A stretch of 11,828 bases of DNA from positions 6,923 through 18,750 of the forward strand of contig NW_014012887.1 of assembly GCF_000611645.1 (NCBI RefSeq), given 5' to 3'. This DNA comes from Monoraphidium neglectum (taxonomy: Eukaryota > Chlorophyta > Chlorophyceae > Sphaeropleales > Selenastraceae). The first letter of the stretch is position 1. Every line of letters begins with the position of its first letter. The notes beneath the pieces are model-generated. The model ran no database searches and had not been told where the DNA came from. It was given only the letters and a program-made list of their open reading frames with translations. The position numbers and the translations under genes were made by a program. Shown piece after piece: positions 7,629 through 11,828 of the stretch.

Positions 7629-9628
7629 ATGGCAAGCGACGGTACTGACAAGCCTGCAGAGGAGCCCAAGGTGCCTGCAAGTTTTTCTTCACGCTGAGCT
7701 GCTGCGATGCACCAGATGCGGCGCGCCTGCATGAGTGCAATCTGGGCCTGTCGCGCAGCTGCAGCTGTCGGGTGAAGCGCAAGAGATAGGGATTTAGGTG
7801 CTATCACCGTTGTCCGCGATCCAGGGGCGCTGCAGTGCTGCAGTGGGCCGCCGCGGTGCCCAGTGTGCCGGAGTTCCGGCGCCCCCCGCTGCTGTGCTGC
7901 TCCCCACCAACCAGCTCGATCGCCCTATGTCCTGCCACCCGCCGCAGCCCACGCCCGTTTTTGGCTCAGGCCTCGTCGGCACCGGCTTTGCCGGCTTCAC
8001 CGGCGTCAGCAGCACCAGCAGCGCCGCGCCCGCAGCAGCCGCCGCAGACGCTGGCGAGGGTGACGACGGCGCAGACCCAGAGGAAGAGTGCCAGGCGGAA
8101 TTCAAGCCGCTTGTGCAGCTGGAGGAGGTTGAGACCAGCACCGGCGAAGAGGACGAGGAGTGCTTGATCGACCTGTGAGTGGCCACTGTTGCGGGGGTTG
8201 CGACGGCGCCAATCATGTGCCGCGGTTGTGGTTCTGTTGCTGTTTGCGTCAGCCTGCACAGCGAATGCGCACAACGGAACGATGGGACAATCAAATCGGA
8301 AGGCGCCGCAACAGGCCGCTACTGGCATGCACAGCGCACCAGCCAGTCGGGCCCTGCCTTGGCGCGCTCCGCCCTCACACCCCGCCCGTTTCTTTGCTGA
8401 CCCATGCTGCCCCGCATCCCTGTGCTCGCGCAGCAAATGCAAGCTGTACCGCTTTGACTCCAACAGCAACGAGTGGAAGGAGCGCGGCATTGGGCAGGTG
8501 GGGGCCTGACCAATCTGATGGGCTCCCGCAGCAGCAGCAGCAGTAAAGCACGAGCACTGGCAGCACCAGCAGCAGCATCAGCAGCAGCGGAAGCAGCGGC
8601 AATGGGCGCACATCAAATCAGCAGCAAATGCAGCTGCAGGGCTGACTTGCAGTGAGTTCAACCTAAGTTTTTGCCCACGATATGAGGCGTGCTTGATGGA
8701 CCAACCGGCTCCCTCTTGCCCTCGTGTGCCCCCCCTGGTCTCTCCCAGGCGCGCCTGCTCAAGCACAAGGCGAACCAGCGCGTGCGGTTGCTGATGCGGC
8801 AGGAGAAGACGCTGAAGATCCGCGCAAACCACATCGGTGAGAGCCGTGTCTGCCGCCCCGCTCGCCTCTGATCAACGCCATCGAGGCGGGGAAAGGACAG
8901 GCGTTGGGCACGGGTAGATTGACAGGCATGCCCTCCCTCTAAAACAGGCTTGTCGGTGCCCGTGGCCTTCGCTGCATCGACTTTGGTCAGTCTACGACCA
9001 CTGCGCTGTGTGGTCTCAGTGCGCCTGGCTGTCCGTCCCCTTGTCCGATCCCCCAGCTCCAGTGACGTCACCCTGGTGTTTCTCCCCCCCCCCCCCCGCC
9101 CCCATGTCCGCGCAGTCATGCCCGGCACGAAGCTGCAGGAGCACGCCGGCAGCGACAAGGCGTGGGTGTGGTCGACGGTGGACTTCAGTGAGGGGGAGCA
9201 GAAGGTCGAGCTCTTCTGCATCCGCTTCGGCACTGCCGAGAGTGAGTCAGGGCGGCCGCCAGGGGCCGGCGCGGCAGGCCTTTAGCATGGGGGAGGGAAT
9301 GGGGCAAACAGACTGCTGGGCGGGGGCGGCTTCTCGCCCCTAGTCGCCTCTCGCCGCGCCGTGGTCATCACGCATCCGTCCGCCCGCAAGTATTCAACTT
9401 TCCGACCCCTCCGACATCAACTGGTGCATTTCAGAGGCCCAGGACTTCAAGGCGAAGTACGAGGAGGCCGAGGCTCTCAACGCGGCCGCACTGGGGGGCG
9501 CCCCCACCGCCACCGCCACCAAGGGCGACGCCGAGGCCGACGCGGAGGCCGACAAGCTGGCGGAGGAGATTGAGGCCAAGGCTGCGGTCAAGGAGGAGGA
9601 GGCAGAGGAGGAGCCCGTCGCGGCGTGA
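7629..9628 (+). CDS. RANBP1: Ran-binding protein 1 (RanBP1)
   Basis: Six exons: 7629-7670, 7948-8174, 8434-8497, 8749-8836, 9116-9241, 9435-9628. All are GT-AG with matching phases, giving 246 residues. RanBP1 binds RanGTP and, with RanGAP, releases it from export complexes at the cytoplasmic side of the pore, favouring GTP hydrolysis. Seen: the Ran-binding domain at about 66-195, with FKPLVQLEEVE, TGEEDEE, LKCKLYRFD (90-98), EWKERGIGQ (103-111), ARLLKHK, VRLLMRQEKTLKIRANH (123-139) and ELFCIRF, closely like plant RanBP1. The N-terminus has an FG-type low-complexity stretch (VFGSG, GFAGF); the C-terminal tail from about 213 is Ala/Glu-rich and acidic. The start at 7629 opens a 14-codon exon in AAACATGGC context, good for algal initiation, and splices in phase to 7948. 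Without that exon the first in-frame ATG would be 7927, just inside the proposed intron. The domain is certain; the first exon is inferred. Some related proteins carry a C-terminal export signal; ADKLAEEIEAK is a weak candidate. Confidence 0.93.
8527..8640 (+). repeat. CAG trinucleotide repeat in RanBP1 intron 3
   Basis: CAG runs at 8529-8543 and about 8567-8590, with interrupted CAG/CAA copies on to about 8640, fill the first half of the 251-base intron at 8498-8748. It creates spurious poly-Ser and poly-Ala frames. Its many AGs lie well ahead of the true acceptor at 8747-8748. Confidence 0.75.
9084..9104 (+). repeat. Poly-C tract before the RanBP1 exon 5 acceptor
   Basis: A run of about 14 C, then GCCCCC, lies roughly 12-30 bases before the acceptor AG at 9114-9115. 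It probably acts as the pyrimidine tract of that splice site. Confidence 0.6.
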
Positions 9629-9982
9629 GCGGCGCGATGGCAGGGGGTGGTGGGGGCAGCTGGCGGGGAAGCAGGTGATATCCATAGGTGTCTTTCAGAG
9701 GGACCGACGTGCGGGCCGTGCCGCGGCACGCGCGCCCTTTGGGCTTTAGAGCTGCAGGAATGCGGGCCGTTTGCAACCGGACGAGGTGGGCGCATCGACC
9801 TGCTGTTCAGAAGACTCGCAGCGTGTTTTTTTCGGTGGCGCTGGGCTTGGCGGGCCTAGTGGCCGCAGGCTCCGTCGCGGCGCGAGCCCGTCGTCGCTGT
9901 GGCGCGCCCCTTGTGCAGATTGAACATCAATTTCTTGTTATGCATACAGCATTACCTGCTCGTGTAAACGTGTGTGGTGCGC
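9629..9982 (+). other. 3' untranslated region of RanBP1
   Basis: From the TGA at 9626-9628 to about 15 bases past TGTAA at 9963-9967. It contains a perfect 14-base GC palindrome at 9717-9730 around CCGCGG. No coding content is recognised. Confidence 0.5.
9963..9967 (+). terminator. Poly(A) signal TGTAA of RanBP1
   Basis: This is the first TGTAA downstream of the RanBP1 stop, about 335 bases away. The mRNA end is expected near 9980. Confidence 0.6.
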
Positions 9983-10285
9983 ACAGTCTCGGTCGTTCAA
10001 ACTGGCAGTGGGCAGCTGAGCGAGACACGAGTGAGGCCGACATCTGGTGGGGGCCTGATGGTGCCCATGTGTCGTGTGGCACGGACCGATTGGTGCACGA
10101 AGGCAGTGACACTTAGGAGTCAACTTCGTGGATTGCACTGGGGTCCACAGCAATGGAGCTGTCGACTGACTACCTTGATCGATCTGGCAGCTTTGACGCC
10201 CTCGACACCGTCTGCGTTGACGGTTTGAATTCGACGCATACAATAAGCCTTCAGTGGGCATCACTTTTGTGTTGCTACGCAGAGT

Positions 10286-10309
10286 AGCTGATCTGTCGCG
10301 AGATCAGCT
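10286..10309. repeat. Perfect 9-bp inverted repeat, 6-base loop
   Basis: AGCTGATCT at 10286-10294 is the exact reverse complement of AGATCAGCT at 10301-10309, with GTCGCG between. Further AGCTG/CAGCT pairs follow at about 10316-10336. It lies about 230 bases before the NUP155 start and 55 bases before the AT-rich block. Confidence 0.6.
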
Positions 10310-10363
10310 CCCGCTAGCTGAAGGATCGGCCAGCTGAGATTTGTTGGAGTGTGCTAGTTGAGG

Positions 10364-10373
10364 TTATTTATTA
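10364..10373 (+). promoter_or_regulatory. TATA-like element of the NUP155 gene
   Basis: TTATTTATTA is the only pure A/T decamer near the gene and lies about 166 bases upstream of the ATG. Transcription would start near 10395-10405. This is inferred from composition and position. Confidence 0.35.
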
Positions 10374-10538
10374 ATCTGGAACACCAGTGCCTCTGCAGCC
10401 TGTGTAGGTGCAGCAGCAGCCGAAAGCCCGCAGAGCGCCACCTCCTGTGTGCGTGCGCGTGCGCCGCACGCACAGCCGAGCCCGCGCTTCAGGCCGCCCA
10501 GCCCCCGGTCGCTTCCTGCTGCGCCCGCGCCCGGCGGC

Positions 10539-11828
10539 ATGCAGCCGCCGGCGCTGTGGCAGCGCGAGGCCGACGGCGCCGCGGCCGCCGCCGCCGCCGC
10601 CTCCGCCGCGGCTGCGCCCGGCGGTGGCGGCGGCGGCGGGGTCTATGACAGCGACGAGCGGATCGCGGATTCGTGGCGTCACGTCAAGCAGGTGGCGCGC
10701 GAGGGGGCGAAGGACTACGACCTGCTGGACCTGCTGCAGAACACGCGGCGCGAGGAGACCTACTCGTTCCCTGTGCCAGGGGTGAGTCGGTGCGGCCGCG
10801 CTCGACGGACACGGCTGCGGGATGCGTTGGCGCGCAATTGGTTTTGATGCACAAGGGCTAGAAGTGGAAGCACTTGCCTCTTGGGCGTCCGTCCGGATGG
10901 CTGCAGTGGTGGCGCGGCAAGCTGCCCGCGGCGAGGGGCGGCGCGCCCGCCGGCGTTGGGCCGTGCGGCCACCTGCTGACCGGATGTGTTGGCCGGCCCG
11001 CCCACGCGCGCGCTTCGCACCATTGCAGTGGCCGTCCCTGCTGCGCCCTCTTTCGTCGGCGATGTCCGAGCTGCCGGCCATGGTGCAGGTGCGCCCGCAG
11101 CCTCAGCTCTGATCCGCAACACGCCGCGCCTGCCATGCCCGTCCAACAACGCATAGCGATCTCAATCACTGGATACTGGCTGATGGACTGCCAGACAAAG
11201 TTGAACCGGCCCTGGTGTCACCGCTTGGTTTGAAGATGGCCCTCTGCCCTCGGGCGGCGCACCCACCCACGTCCCGCCGCCCGCGCCTCGCCGCGGCAAT
11301 TGGCCCCTTCCCCTCCGCTGCGCCCCGCCGCCGCTGATGACGGCAGGACAAGTACCGCACCTGCCAGACCATGTGCTTTTGCGGCGTGTTCCCCGAGATC
11401 CGCCGCGCCTGGGCCAGCGTCGACAACTCGCTCTTCCTCTGGAGATACGACAGGGGGTGCGCGCTGCGGTGTGCGGCGCGGGCGTTGCGGGGTGTGTGGT
11501 GCAGCGCCGTGTAACCCGAGCAGGCAGGCGGCCGCGGCGCGGGCAGGCTGTGGGGCGCGGTGCGCGTCTGCACACAAGGGTGTCGCTCCTTGCTGTTGTG
11601 AGAGCACGCAAGTGCGTGCCGCAGACTTAGGGCCGTGAGCGCCGCCGATCCCCCCCCCTTGCGCTGTCCAGGGGCGACGTGCCGGTGGAGTACTGCGGGG
11701 AGGACCAGGCGATCTGCTGCGTGGCGCTGGCGCGGCCGCGGCCGGGGGTGTTCCTTGAGGCGGTGAAGCACGTGATAGTGCTGGCCACCACTGTGGAGGG
11801 GAGGGCGGGGGGGGGGTATGCAATCAAG
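10539..11828 (+). CDS. NUP155: Nucleoporin NUP155, N-terminal part (gene runs off the window)
   Basis: Exons seen: 10539-10781, 11029-11088, 11347-11456, and 11672 to about 11792. Introns are GT-AG and phases agree. NUP155 (Nup157/170 in yeast) is an inner-ring scaffold of the nuclear pore, with an N-terminal beta-propeller and a C-terminal helical solenoid, usually 1300-1500 residues; only about 178 are here. Seen: GVFPEIRRAWASVDNSLFLW (114-133), then EDQAIC, RPRPGVFLEA and VIVLAT (172-177), which closely match plant NUP155 at the start of the propeller. The first exon encodes a poly-Ala block (14-26) and seven Gly (28-34), then DYDLLDLLQNTRREE, comparable to the helical lead-in of homologues. 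The start is the first in-frame ATG before these blocks. Exon 4 may end at 11792 (GT at 11793) or at 11815 (GT at 11816); the first fits the family better. Exon 2 (20 codons) is the least certain piece, supported by phase and splice sites. Confidence 0.9.
10578..10640 (+). repeat. GCC/GGC trinucleotide repeat coding poly-Ala and poly-Gly in NUP155
   Basis: GCC-type codons followed by GGC-type codons encode eight Ala, Ser, four Ala, Pro and seven Gly. It is a coding microsatellite near the protein N-terminus, likely disordered and likely variable in length between strains. Confidence 0.8.
11798..11816 (+). repeat. G-rich tract after NUP155 exon 4
   Basis: G runs separated by single A or C bases, ending in about ten consecutive G, follow the candidate exon 4 donor at 11793 by only a few bases. 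It is capable of forming a G-quadruplex. Reading it as coding would give an unlikely Gly/Arg insertion in the propeller, which argues that it is intronic. Confidence 0.5.

Larger units (their letters stand above)
9983..10538 (+). promoter_or_regulatory. RanBP1-NUP155 intergenic region and NUP155 promoter/leader
   Basis: No gene is seen here. The stretch is less GC-rich than the coding regions and carries a perfect inverted repeat at 10286-10309 and an AT-only block at 10364-10373. It must hold the NUP155 promoter if that gene is transcribed independently. Confidence 0.45.

Noticed and set aside
7384..7782. Minus-strand open frame of 132 codons
   Set aside because: It overlaps RanBP1 exon 1, which has a good start context and in-phase splicing. 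No homology is recognised.
1..11828. CRISPR arrays, tRNA or rRNA genes, insertion sequences, bacterial operons
   Set aside because: No regular spaced repeats, tRNA T-arm and cloverleaf pattern, transposase motifs or ribosome-binding sites were seen. The intron-rich genes point to a eukaryotic nuclear genome.

Overview
The window looks like nuclear DNA of a green alga (chlorophyte). It is GC-rich, and its genes are split into short exons by GT-AG introns of about 180-500 bases. CA, GA and CAG microsatellites are frequent. The pentamer TGTAA, the usual green-algal poly(A) signal, lies downstream of both complete genes. The encoded RanBP1 and NUP155 proteins look plant-like. I cannot name the genus from sequence alone; a trebouxiophyte or chlorophycean alga is a guess.

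Layout. Positions 1 to about 2430 hold no gene I can support: only GC-driven open frames, a CA/CG dinucleotide tract and several small hairpins. Positions about 2440-3144 are less GC-rich and are the likely promoter and leader of the first gene. Three plus-strand genes follow. (1) 3145-6041, six exons, a 397-residue NAD(P)-dependent reductase of the cinnamoyl-CoA reductase / dihydroflavonol 4-reductase-like extended SDR family, with an apparent C-terminal membrane anchor. (2) 7629-9628, six exons, a 246-residue Ran-binding protein 1. (3) 10539 to the window end, four exons seen, the N-terminus of the inner-ring nucleoporin NUP155; the gene continues past the window. I rebuilt the exons from reading phase, GT-AG boundaries and remembered family motifs. 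No alignment was run.

The genes are probably separate transcription units, each with its own upstream region and poly(A) signal. RanBP1 and NUP155 both serve nuclear transport: RanBP1 helps RanGAP release RanGTP from export complexes in the cytoplasm, and NUP155 is a scaffold piece of the pore. They lie in the same orientation about 0.9 kb apart. The reductase has no evident link to them.

I found no new multi-gene system. The best leads are the tail-anchored reductase, a strong G-quadruplex motif just inside one of its introns, complementary CA and TG tracts flanking its exons 2-5, and several perfect inverted repeats between genes.
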